Made by a program: the position numbers and the translations under genes. Positions 1 to 5,304 of a DNA stretch of 7,916 nucleotides are shown one piece after another (position 1 is the first letter of the stretch; each line of letters starts with the position of its first letter). This DNA comes from an uncultured Clostridia bacterium (GTDB lineage: Bacteria > Bacillota > Clostridia > Oscillospirales > Acutalibacteraceae): assembly GCA_937896885.1 (NCBI GenBank), contig CALBNX010000039.1, positions 1 through 7,916 on the forward strand, read 5' to 3'. The notes below the pieces were generated by a model. The model had not been told where the DNA came from. It did not search any database and worked only from the letters and a program-made list of their open reading frames with translations.

Positions 1-1
1 T

Positions 2-325
2 GCAACTGCATTAGGTCATAAAGTCAGCGTTGAAATAATTATGCCACTGTTTATGGGTGCATTGTTTATTGTAATTGGTAACTATCTTCCAAAATGCAAA
101 CAGAGTTACACAGTTGGCATAAAACTTCCTTGGACTTTAGATGACGAAGAAAACTGGAATAAAACACATCGTATGGCAGGTTTTCTTTGGGTAATCGGTG
201 GCGTTATAATAATGGCAACAGCATTTTTAGGTGCATTCTGGCTCTTCTTTGTTGTGCTTATACCAATGGTGCTTATTCCATTCGTTTATTCATACTGTCT
301 TTATAAGAAAAATAAAACTAAATAA
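2..325 (+). CDS. SdpI-family integral membrane protein, C-terminal part (5' end outside window)
   Basis: The reading frame is open from base 2, so the gene begins to the left of the window; the Met at 41 is internal and should not be taken as the start. About 107 residues are visible. They contain a membrane helix followed by the hallmark segment GNYLPKCKQSYTVGIKLPWT, then DDEENWNKTHRMAG, then two more hydrophobic helices and a basic tail ending KKNKTK. The GNxxPK...GI(K/R)xPWTLxxExxWxxTHR pattern is characteristic of the SdpI family. The founding member, Bacillus subtilis SdpI, is a membrane immunity protein against the SDP killing peptide, but most family members in Clostridia have no known toxin partner, so the specific role here is unknown. 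A strong terminator follows directly, so this is the last gene of its transcript. Family assignment is from motif recognition only. Confidence 0.82.
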   Translation, partial: ATALGHKVSVEIIMPLFMGALFIVIGNYLPKCKQSYTVGIKLPWTLDDEENWNKTHRMAGFLWVIGGVIIMATAFLGAFWLFFVVLIPMVLIPFVYSYCLYKKNKTK

Positions 326-332
326 GACATTT

Positions 333-359
333 AAGGCGGGGCTTGACCCCGCTTTCGTT
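333..359 (+). terminator. Rho-independent terminator after the SdpI-family gene
   Basis: GCGGGG (336-341) pairs with CCCCGC (347-352) around the loop CTTGA. The stem is extended by AAG/TTT pairing at its base and followed by TTTCGTTTT. It begins 8 bases after the stop codon of the SdpI-family gene. Confidence 0.85.
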
Positions 360-360
360 T

Positions 361-388
361 TGCACTCTGCACTCTGCGTTCTGCACTT
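361..388. repeat. Tandem heptamer repeat, about four copies of TGCACTC
   Basis: Four consecutive 7-base units are visible: TGCACTC (361-367), TGCACTC (368-374), TGCGTTC (375-381) and TGCACTT (382-388). The array lies between the terminator of the upstream gene and the -35 box of the glnA promoter, ending five bases before that box. No coding or RNA role is evident. It is a simple sequence repeat that could change copy number by slippage. Confidence 0.8.
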
Positions 389-393
389 ATTTG

Positions 394-421
394 TTGACAT
401 CTTTAAAAACAATGGTATAAT
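394..421 (+). promoter_or_regulatory. Sigma-A type promoter of glnA
   Basis: A perfect TTGACA (394-399) and a perfect TATAAT (416-421) are separated by 16 bases. Initiation would be near 428, giving a leader of about 52 bases. I see no GlnR/TnrA-like TGTNA-N7-TNACA box, T-box or long structured leader, so control at the DNA level by those systems is not supported here. Confidence 0.85.
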
Positions 422-479
422 ATTACTATTAAAGTGGGTATTTATATGTATAATACTTGCATGAAAGGTGGTAACTCCG

Positions 480-1802
480 ATGAGCTACACAGTTGAAGAC
501 ATTCTCAAGATAGCAAAAGAAAAAGAAATTAAGTTTTTGCGTTTGCAGTTTACTGACATTTTCGGTCAAATGAAAAACATCGCAATTACTGAAAATATGT
601 TTGAGAAAGTGCTTACTGATGGTCAGATGTTTGACGGTTCTTCAATTGAAGGATTTGTTCGTATAGACGAGTCAGATATGTACTTAAAGCCAGACCTTGA
701 CACATTCACAATTCTCCCTTGGAAAAAAGGTACAGCGAGAGTAATTTGTGATGTTTATGGTGCTGATAAAGAAACTCCATTCACAGGAGACCCTCGTCAC
801 GTGCTCCGTTCAGTAATTAAAGAAGCAGCAGATATGGGCTATTCAATCAATGTTGGTCCTGAATGTGAATTCTTCCTTTTCAAGCTTGATGAAAACGGTA
901 GAGCAACAACAAAGACAAACGACGCAGTTGGTTATTTTGACATTGGTCCTGCTGATGACGGTGAACAGTGCCGTAATGATATCTGTATTGCACTTCAGCA
1001 GATGGATTATGAAATCGAAGCATCTCACCACGAATGTGCAGAAGGTCAGCACGAAATCGATTTCAAGTTTGCAGAAGCACTTGAAGCTGCTGATAAGGTT
1101 GTTACATTCAAGCATGTTGTAAAAACTTATGCTCGTCGCAATGGTCTTCACGCAACATTTATGCCAAAACCACTTTATGGCGCAGCAGGTAATGGTATGC
1201 ACACAAACCTTTCACTTATGAAAGACGGCAAAAATGCATTCTATGACCCAAACGATAAATATGGTCTTTCAGAAACTGCTTATCAGTTTATCGCAGGTGT
1301 TCTTCACCATGTGAAAGCAATAACTTGTGTTGCAAATCCACTTGTTAACTCATATAAGAGATTAGTTCCGGGCTTTGAAGCTCCTGTTTATATCTCATGG
1401 TCAGCATCAAACCGTTCAGCTCTTATCCGTGTTCCAGCAGCAAGGGGTATGGCAACTCGTGTTGAACTTCGTTCAGCAGACCCATCTTGCAACCCATATC
1501 TTGAAATGGCTCTCTGCATTGCAGCAGGTCTTGATGGTATCAAAAAGGGCATGAAAGCACCTGAGGGTATCACAACAAATATCTATGATATGACAAGAGA
1601 AGAAAGAAAAGCAAACGGCATCGAAAATCTTCCAAGCACATTGCAAGAGGCAACAAGAGAGTTCGAAAAGAGCGAATTTGTGAAAGAAGTTCTTGGTGAC
1701 CATATCTTCTCAAAATACCTTGCAGGTAAAAAGCAAGAATGGAAGAGCTACACAACAAGAATTACACAGTGGGAAATCGACGAATATCTTACAAAATATT
1801 AA
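480..1802 (+). CDS. glnA: Glutamine synthetase, type I-alpha
   Basis: Forms glutamine from glutamate, ammonia and ATP in the cytoplasm; the active enzyme is a dodecamer. The product is 440 residues, the usual GSI-alpha length. Visible motifs are DGSSIEGF (52-59), GPECEFF (126-132) with metal-binding Glu128 and Glu130, HHECAEGQHEIDF (183-195), GNGMH (237-241), RLVPGFEAP (294-302) with the flap Glu300, NRSALIRVP (311-319) and RVELRSADP (327-335). There is no GSI-beta insertion and the adenylylation-loop region reads NIYDMTREER, so control by adenylylation is not expected. Arg61 in EGFVRIDESD matches the B. subtilis arginine needed for feedback inhibition by glutamine. The ATG at 480 is preferred over the in-frame GTG at 468 because AAAGGTGG (464-471) sits eight bases upstream and the family begins at this residue. 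It has its own promoter and terminator, so it is probably monocistronic. Confidence 0.98.
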   Translation: MSYTVEDILKIAKEKEIKFLRLQFTDIFGQMKNIAITENMFEKVLTDGQMFDGSSIEGFVRIDESDMYLKPDLDTFTILPWKKGTARVICDVYGADKETPFTGDPRHVLRSVIKEAADMGYSINVGPECEFFLFKLDENGRATTKTNDAVGYFDIGPADDGEQCRNDICIALQQMDYEIEASHHECAEGQHEIDFKFAEALEAADKVVTFKHVVKTYARRNGLHATFMPKPLYGAAGNGMHTNLSLMKDGKNAFYDPNDKYGLSETAYQFIAGVLHHVKAITCVANPLVNSYKRLVPGFEAPVYISWSASNRSALIRVPAARGMATRVELRSADPSCNPYLEMALCIAAGLDGIKKGMKAPEGITTNIYDMTREERKANGIENLPSTLQEATREFEKSEFVKEVLGDHIFSKYLAGKKQEWKSYTTRITQWEIDEYLTKY

Positions 1803-1811
1803 TACATATTC

Positions 1812-1848
1812 AAATACGGTGAAGAGATTTCTTTGCCGTATTTTTATT
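1812..1848 (+). terminator. Rho-independent terminator of glnA
   Basis: AAATACGG (1812-1819) pairs with CCGTATTT (1836-1843). The stem continues inward through two G-U pairs and GAAG-type pairing to a loop at 1825-1830. The T-rich tail runs into the -35 box of the next promoter. It starts 9 bases after the glnA stop. Confidence 0.87.
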
Positions 1849-1875
1849 GACTATTTCTGGCATTTGTGCTATGAT
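1847..1875 (+). promoter_or_regulatory. Extended -10 promoter of the GtrA-like gene
   Basis: TTGACT (1847-1852) and TATGAT (1870-1875) are separated by 17 bases, with TGC (1867-1869) supplying an extended -10 element. Initiation would be near 1882. The promoter begins inside the T-tail of the glnA terminator, so the downstream gene is set up for transcription independent of glnA. Confidence 0.82.
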
Positions 1876-1916
1876 TTATTCATATCATTTGGTATATAAA
1901 AAGGAGAATATTTTTT

Positions 1917-2462
1917 ATGGCAGTTTTAAAAGACATCGATAAGGCAGCAGAGTCAAAAGGCTCTTTCCTTGTTACAGTTTGGCAGTTCGTTAAATTTATC
2001 GTTGTAAGTCTTCTTGCAATGATAGTTCAGTTCGTGCTTCTCAACACTCTTCAGCTTATTCCTGCAATCAAAGACCTCTATACACAGGATTTCAGCTGGT
2101 GGGTATTTGTTTATCCAGTAGCAGTTGGTGGTCTTGGTTACTTTATTGTTAGTAATGTTGCAAACATTATTGCACAGATTGTTGCTTTCTTTGTAAATAA
2201 AGAAAAGACATTTAATTCAGGTGCAAATGTAGCAGTTGCTCTTCCAATTTATATTGTATTCACAATCGGTCTTATTTTCTTCTCAGCTTGGCTTAACCCA
2301 ACACTCAAAGGTGTATTCGTAAACTTTGAATGGTGCAACGAAGCTCTTGCAAAGAACATTGCAACAATGATTTGTTCAGCAGTTCAGTTCTTCCTTTATT
2401 TCCCAGTTGACAAAATTCTTTTCCACAAGAAAAAGGAAGAATCAACAGAAGAAGCAAAATAA
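1917..2462 (+). CDS. GtrA-like four-helix membrane protein
   Basis: A 181-residue protein with four predicted membrane helices (about 23-48, 68-93, 104-126 and 144-165), a cytoplasmic-looking N-terminus and a charged tail rich in Lys and Glu. The segment NIIAQIVAFFVNKEKTFNS (83-101) matches the GtrA family signature, a helix ending in F-x-N-(K/R)-x-x-T-F. Characterised GtrA proteins help move polyprenyl-phosphate-linked sugars across the membrane or assist surface glycan assembly. No glycosyltransferase lies next to this gene, so its substrate cannot be inferred. AAGGAG (1901-1906) lies ten bases before the ATG. Codon use is strikingly biased: nearly all Leu codons are CTT/CTC with a single TTA, and only one Ile codon is ATA, resembling glnA and unlike the gene downstream. 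This suggests strong expression. Assignment to the family is fairly secure; function is not. Confidence 0.8.
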   Translation: MAVLKDIDKAAESKGSFLVTVWQFVKFIVVSLLAMIVQFVLLNTLQLIPAIKDLYTQDFSWWVFVYPVAVGGLGYFIVSNVANIIAQIVAFFVNKEKTFNSGANVAVALPIYIVFTIGLIFFSAWLNPTLKGVFVNFEWCNEALAKNIATMICSAVQFFLYFPVDKILFHKKKEESTEEAK

Positions 2463-2479
2463 TTGCTCTTTGAAAATTC

Positions 2480-2509
2480 ACCCCGTACAGATAAGTACGG
2501 GGTATTTTT
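2480..2509 (+). terminator. Rho-independent terminator after the GtrA-like gene
   Basis: CCCCGTAC (2481-2488) pairs perfectly with GTACGGGG (2495-2502) around the loop AGATAA, followed by TATTTTT. The gene at 2532 begins only 23 bases later and no convincing promoter lies between, so some readthrough may feed it. Confidence 0.9.
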
Positions 2510-2531
2510 GTAATATCAGTTAGGTGATTTT

Positions 2532-3413
2532 ATGAATAAAAAAACCATATCAAAAATATTCAGTGCTTTTAAAATTATCATTTCATTGGTTCTCGTAATT
2601 TGCGCGACAATTTCAATGCTTGGAGCAACACTTATAAATGTTGGAAGAAATTATATAAATTCTGAAGAATTCAAAACACAGGTCAACACAACAGATTTAA
2701 GTGAAGTAAAGTTTATTGTGAAAAGTGAAAAAACAACTGTTGGCAACTATATGAAAGATTCAGCTAGAGAATATATTGAAAGCAAAAGCAAATATTTCTT
2801 CTCTTTTGCACAGACAGCTGTTGACCAGATTTTATCATCAGAATTTGTGAACAGAGTTGTTAAAAATGAAGTGCTTTATCTTGTCGATTTCTTTATTAAT
2901 AGCGACTCGAAAGAAGCACAAAAACGACTTGACAACAATGTTTCGGTTGATACAGTTTTAGAGCTTGACCCCAAAAATGCAAAAAGTGTTGAAGAAGCAA
3001 TCAGAATATTTATGCGTTCTTTTGTTGTGTCAAGTATTGAAAAAACATCTCAGATGTCAAGCGATAAATTTATTGTTTTCTTGTCACAAGAAACAGTCAC
3101 AAAACTTGTCATATTATCAGTTGTATTGCTGATTGCACTCATTGCAGTTAATTATAAGTCCATACTCAATGTGCTTTTATATGGTGGATTTTCATCCTTG
3201 CTTTGTGGCATAATTATTAATGTGGCGCAAAATAAGTTTGATGCTATAAATGTAGGTAACGAAGATTTAGTGGGTTATGTTTTCTTGAAACCGTTAGCAG
3301 ATGCATATTCAACTAATGCAATAATTGGATTTATAGCAGGGTTTATTTTAATAGCACTATTTATAGCATCATTGTTCTTGATAAGTCCAAAAACCGAAGA
3401 AAAAACAGAATAG
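2532..3413 (+). CDS. Unrecognised integral membrane protein with a large extracytoplasmic domain
   Basis: A 293-residue protein I do not recognise. Hydrophobicity by eye gives one N-terminal helix (about 13-38), a soluble stretch of roughly 150 residues (39-188) rich in Ser, Lys, Glu and Asn, then three helices (about 189-207, 209-231 and 262-285) and a short charged tail, KTEEKTE. The first helix could be an uncleaved signal anchor, placing the soluble stretch outside the cell. That stretch looks mostly alpha-helical, with spaced aromatic and Val/Ile positions, and has no visible catalytic motif, cysteine pair or metal site. AGGTGA (2522-2527) precedes the ATG with a short four-base gap. There is a terminator just upstream and no clear promoter of its own. 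Ile ATA and Leu TTA codons are much commoner than in glnA or the GtrA-like gene, suggesting lower expression. The open frame and ribosome binding site make it a credible gene. Confidence 0.85.
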   Translation: MNKKTISKIFSAFKIIISLVLVICATISMLGATLINVGRNYINSEEFKTQVNTTDLSEVKFIVKSEKTTVGNYMKDSAREYIESKSKYFFSFAQTAVDQILSSEFVNRVVKNEVLYLVDFFINSDSKEAQKRLDNNVSVDTVLELDPKNAKSVEEAIRIFMRSFVVSSIEKTSQMSSDKFIVFLSQETVTKLVILSVVLLIALIAVNYKSILNVLLYGGFSSLLCGIIINVAQNKFDAINVGNEDLVGYVFLKPLADAYSTNAIIGFIAGFILIALFIASLFLISPKTEEKTE

Positions 3414-3419
3414 AAAATT

Positions 3420-3452
3420 AAAAATGGTGTTGAGTTTATCAACACCATTTTT
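3420..3452. terminator. Bidirectional terminator between convergent genes
   Basis: AAAAATGGTGTTGA (3420-3433) pairs perfectly with TCAACACCATTTTT (3439-3452) around the loop GTTTA, a 14-bp stem with A-run and T-run flanks on both strands. It sits between the stop of the plus-strand membrane protein (3413) and the stop of the minus-strand acyltransferase (3455) and can serve both. Confidence 0.92.
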
Positions 3453-3454
3453 GG

Positions 3455-4477
3455 TTATTTCCCTTTTGTTAAAAATGAAAAGCATAAATCAAGTTTTTTG
3501 TTTATAAATGACAATGCTTTTTGTTCAATGGGTACCAAAAATTTATAGGTAAGCAGTAAAAGGATGATTGAAACAATAATTACTGACATACCATTGGTAA
3601 TGTTGGTAACAAATAATGCAGGGAGATATGCACCAAGTACAACTTTTATAAGGTATTCACTTCCACAAAAATAAAGCGTGCACTTGCCCATGCTTGTGAA
3701 GAGTGATATATCCTGCATAAAATATGAAATAATGAGTAAAAACCAAATAACAGTCATTGCTGTAAAGAATTGAAAGAACCAATTAAGCACATAAATCTCT
3801 GAAATAAATGAATAAATATTCTTTCCAAAAAAGAGTAATGCTGTATATCCTGTGGCATAAGCTCCGGTAATGTATTTGAAAACATTTGCCATAGTTTTCT
3901 TGGAATTGAGAATGGCATCTATCTGGTTAAAAGATAAATAGCCTATGACATAGAATAACTGATAATTAAACGCTGAACGAATATTATAATATTGTGGCAG
4001 AGTAATAATTCCTGAATAAAAAATCGCGAATAGTCCAATTGAAAAAGCAAGAATTAAATACCATTTTTTTAGTTGTTTTAAGAGACTAAATATTAAACTT
4101 ACTATGAATAGACAAGAAAAAAACCAGAGTGAATAAGCGAAGAATTCGTTTCTAATACAACCATGTGCAATATCAATTAACGATTCTTTGACAAAACTCA
4201 AACTGTCATTTTTTAACAATACACGAAATACAATAGATATGATTGCAAAGAAATAAAATGGAATCATAATGCTTTTGAATTTTTTATAAGCATTACAAAG
4301 AATGTTTTTTTCTTTGTTGAAGTTTTCAGCACATCCAGAAATAAAGAAAAAGAGATGCACATGAAACTGAAAAACAAAGTGATACAAATAACCAGCGGTG
4401 TCGCCATAATGACCAATGAAAATGAATAAAATTCCAATGAGTTTCATTACATCAAGATAGTTTACACGTTTTTTCAT
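3455..4477 (-). CDS. Membrane acyltransferase, acyltransferase-3 family
   Basis: A 340-residue polytopic membrane protein with about ten hydrophobic segments. The N-terminus carries the family pattern: RVNYLDVMK (4-12), then a hydrophobic helix ending in GH at 22-23 (the conserved His thought to be catalytic), then FQFHVHLFFFISG (36-48), matching the usual F-x-F-H-x-P-L-F-F-x-x-S-G with Val-His in place of the more common Met-Pro. Members move acyl groups, often acetyl, from the cytoplasmic donor to sugars of surface polysaccharides or other extracytoplasmic acceptors. It most resembles the fucose O-acetylase-like branch, but the acceptor is unknown because no glycan genes are adjacent. On the minus strand AAAGGAG (complement of 4487-4493) lies nine bases before the ATG. 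Transcription probably starts inside the gap after the tRNA operon. The gene is AT-rich with many ATA and TTA codons, unlike glnA, so later acquisition is possible but unproven. Confidence 0.87.
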   Translation of the reverse strand: MKKRVNYLDVMKLIGILFIFIGHYGDTAGYLYHFVFQFHVHLFFFISGCAENFNKEKNILCNAYKKFKSIMIPFYFFAIISIVFRVLLKNDSLSFVKESLIDIAHGCIRNEFFAYSLWFFSCLFIVSLIFSLLKQLKKWYLILAFSIGLFAIFYSGIITLPQYYNIRSAFNYQLFYVIGYLSFNQIDAILNSKKTMANVFKYITGAYATGYTALLFFGKNIYSFISEIYVLNWFFQFFTAMTVIWFLLIISYFMQDISLFTSMGKCTLYFCGSEYLIKVVLGAYLPALFVTNITNGMSVIIVSIILLLLTYKFLVPIEQKALSFINKKLDLCFSFLTKGK

Positions 4478-4517
4478 AGCGCAAATCTCCTTTATTTATT
4501 TAAATACTTTTCAATTG

Positions 4518-4526
4518 ATAATAACA
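4518..4526 (-). promoter_or_regulatory. Candidate extended -10 promoter of the acyltransferase gene
   Basis: On the minus strand TGT (4526-4524) precedes TATTAT (4523-4518), an extended -10 element. The place where a -35 box should lie (4546-4541) has no good match and falls inside the inverted repeat at 4535-4561. Initiation would be near 4511, leaving a leader of about 34 bases that contains the ribosome binding site. This is a modest candidate only. Confidence 0.4.
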
Positions 4527-4534
4527 GATTTAAG

Positions 4535-4561
4535 TTTAATCACGGATATGTCGTGATTAAA
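4535..4561. repeat. Perfect 10-bp inverted repeat, possible operator
   Basis: TTTAATCACG (4535-4544) and CGTGATTAAA (4552-4561) are perfect inverted copies separated by GATATGT. Neither strand has a T-run after the repeat, so it does not look like a terminator. It lies between the tRNA terminator and the candidate acyltransferase promoter, over the position of that promoter's -35 region. Symmetry and position suit a binding site for a dimeric regulator, but no regulator is known here. Confidence 0.6.
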
Positions 4562-4592
4562 AAATGAGACGGTCTTTTGACCGTCTCATTTT
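4559..4592 (-). terminator. Rho-independent terminator of the tRNA operon
   Basis: On the minus strand a perfect 14-bp stem (AAAATGAGACGGTC and its complement, 4561-4574 and 4579-4592) closes on a four-base loop. The T-run is read from the A-run at 4559-4564. The stem abuts the CCA end of tRNA-Tyr directly, so the mature 3' end must be made by processing at the base of the hairpin. Confidence 0.92.
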
Positions 4593-4677
<85 letters not shown>

Positions 4678-4697
4678 ATATTAAATTTACAAAAAAA

Positions 4698-4773
4698 TGG
4701 AGCTGGTGGACGGACTCGAACCCCCGACCTGCTGATTACAAATCAGCTGCTCTACCAACTGAGCTACACCAGC
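4698..4773 (-). tRNA. tRNA-Thr, anticodon TGT
   Basis: Read on the minus strand, the 76-base gene has perfectly paired acceptor arms GCTGGTG and CACCAGC. The D-arm contains AGCTCAGTTGGTAGAGC, and the anticodon arm is GCTGA-TTTGTAA-TCAGC with anticodon TGT (complement of 4738-4740). The T-arm core is GGTTCGAGTCC, the discriminator is T and the CCA is encoded (4700-4698). It reads ACA-type threonine codons. It is the first gene of the tRNA-Thr/tRNA-Tyr operon. Confidence 0.96.
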
Positions 4774-4789
4774 GTCTCAACGCTTGAAT

Positions 4790-4818
4790 ATAATATCATA
4801 ACAAATCGGGTTCGTCAA
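4790..4818 (-). promoter_or_regulatory. Promoter of the tRNA-Thr/tRNA-Tyr operon
   Basis: On the minus strand TTGACG (4818-4813) and TATTAT (4795-4790) are separated by 17 bases. TGA directly before the -10 box gives an extended -10 element. Initiation would be near 4783, about ten bases before the 5' end of tRNA-Thr, which is typical for a stable RNA operon. Confidence 0.82.
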
Positions 4819-4851
4819 GTCTTTTTTTAAAATTTTTTGACAAAATTTTTA

Positions 4852-4880
4852 TTGTGTTGATTTTCACCATTCCTTATACT
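4852..4880 (+). promoter_or_regulatory. Probable promoter of the DUF2809/TIM-barrel operon
   Basis: TATACT (4875-4880) is a good -10 box. TTGTGT (4852-4857) lies 17 bases upstream as a weak -35 box matching only the TTG half. Initiation would be near 4887, giving a very short leader of about 16-20 bases. A perfect TTGACA at 4837-4842 is too far from this -10 box to pair with it. Confidence 0.5.
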
Positions 4881-4902
4881 AAAATAAATATAAGATACTC
4901 TG

Positions 4903-5304
4903 GTGGTGATTAAAATCAAAAACAAATTAAGACTAATTTATGGCATCTTATTCTTTGTAATACTCACAATAGAAATATTGATTGCCTTGTTTGTACGTGA
5001 TGATTTTGTTAGACCATATATAGGGGATATGCTTGTAACAATTTTAATCTGCTCTTTTGCAAGGTTTTTTATTCCCGAAAAAATCAAGGTTATGCCGTTG
5101 TTAGTATTTGTTTTTTCAGCACTTGTTGAAATCGGTCAGTATTTTGATTTTGTAAAATTATTAGGATTTGACGATAATGCCTTCATTTCAACCTTACTGG
5201 GCAGAACATTTTCTGTTACAGACTTAATTTGTTATGGAATAGGTTGTGTGTTGTTCGCAGTATTTGATTTTATAATTAAAAAGAAAAACAGGAGAACATT
5301 ATGA
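4903..5304 (+). CDS. DUF2809-like small membrane protein
   Basis: About 133 residues with four hydrophobic segments (about 10-30, 42-56, 63-81 and 106-126) and basic ends. The combination GDMLVT (41-46), ALVEIGQYFDF (73-83) and LGRTFSVTDLICYGIG (99-114) matches the DUF2809 family of small membrane proteins, where the Asp, Glu-Gln and G-x-x-F-x-x-x-D-x-x-x-Y-x-x-G positions are conserved. No biochemical function is established for the family. The start is uncertain: GTG codons at 4903 and 4906 are the only standard candidates near the beginning, yet they lie inside GGTGGTGAT (4902-4910), which itself looks like a ribosome binding site. The stop codon overlaps the next ATG as ATGA, so the two proteins are probably made together from one message. 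Confidence 0.75.
   Translation: MVIKIKNKLRLIYGILFFVILTIEILIALFVRDDFVRPYIGDMLVTILICSFARFFIPEKIKVMPLLVFVFSALVEIGQYFDFVKLLGFDDNAFISTLLGRTFSVTDLICYGIGCVLFAVFDFIIKKKNRRTL

Noticed and set aside
361..388. Heptamer repeats as a CRISPR array
   Set aside because: The units are seven bases long with no spacers, and no cas genes are present.
449..454. Second TATAAT as another glnA promoter
   Set aside because: No -35 match lies at a suitable distance and the TG is directly adjacent without the usual spacer base, so it is likely chance in AT-rich DNA.
231..464. Alternate-frame 77-residue open frame from the SdpI-family gene into the glnA leader
   Set aside because: It crosses a strong terminator, the heptamer repeat and a consensus promoter, with no ribosome binding site or recognisable sequence.
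468..479. In-frame GTG at 468 as the glnA start
   Set aside because: It lies inside the ribosome binding site AAAGGTGG, and the known family start aligns with the ATG at 480.
400..479. Glutamine riboswitch or T-box in the glnA leader
   Set aside because: The leader is only about 52 bases, with no paired structure, T-box motif or terminator/antiterminator arrangement that I can find.
843..1758. Several open frames on the minus strand and in alternate plus frames inside glnA
   Set aside because: They lie wholly within a highly conserved gene, have no ribosome binding sites or recognisable domains, and arise from the biased codons of glnA.
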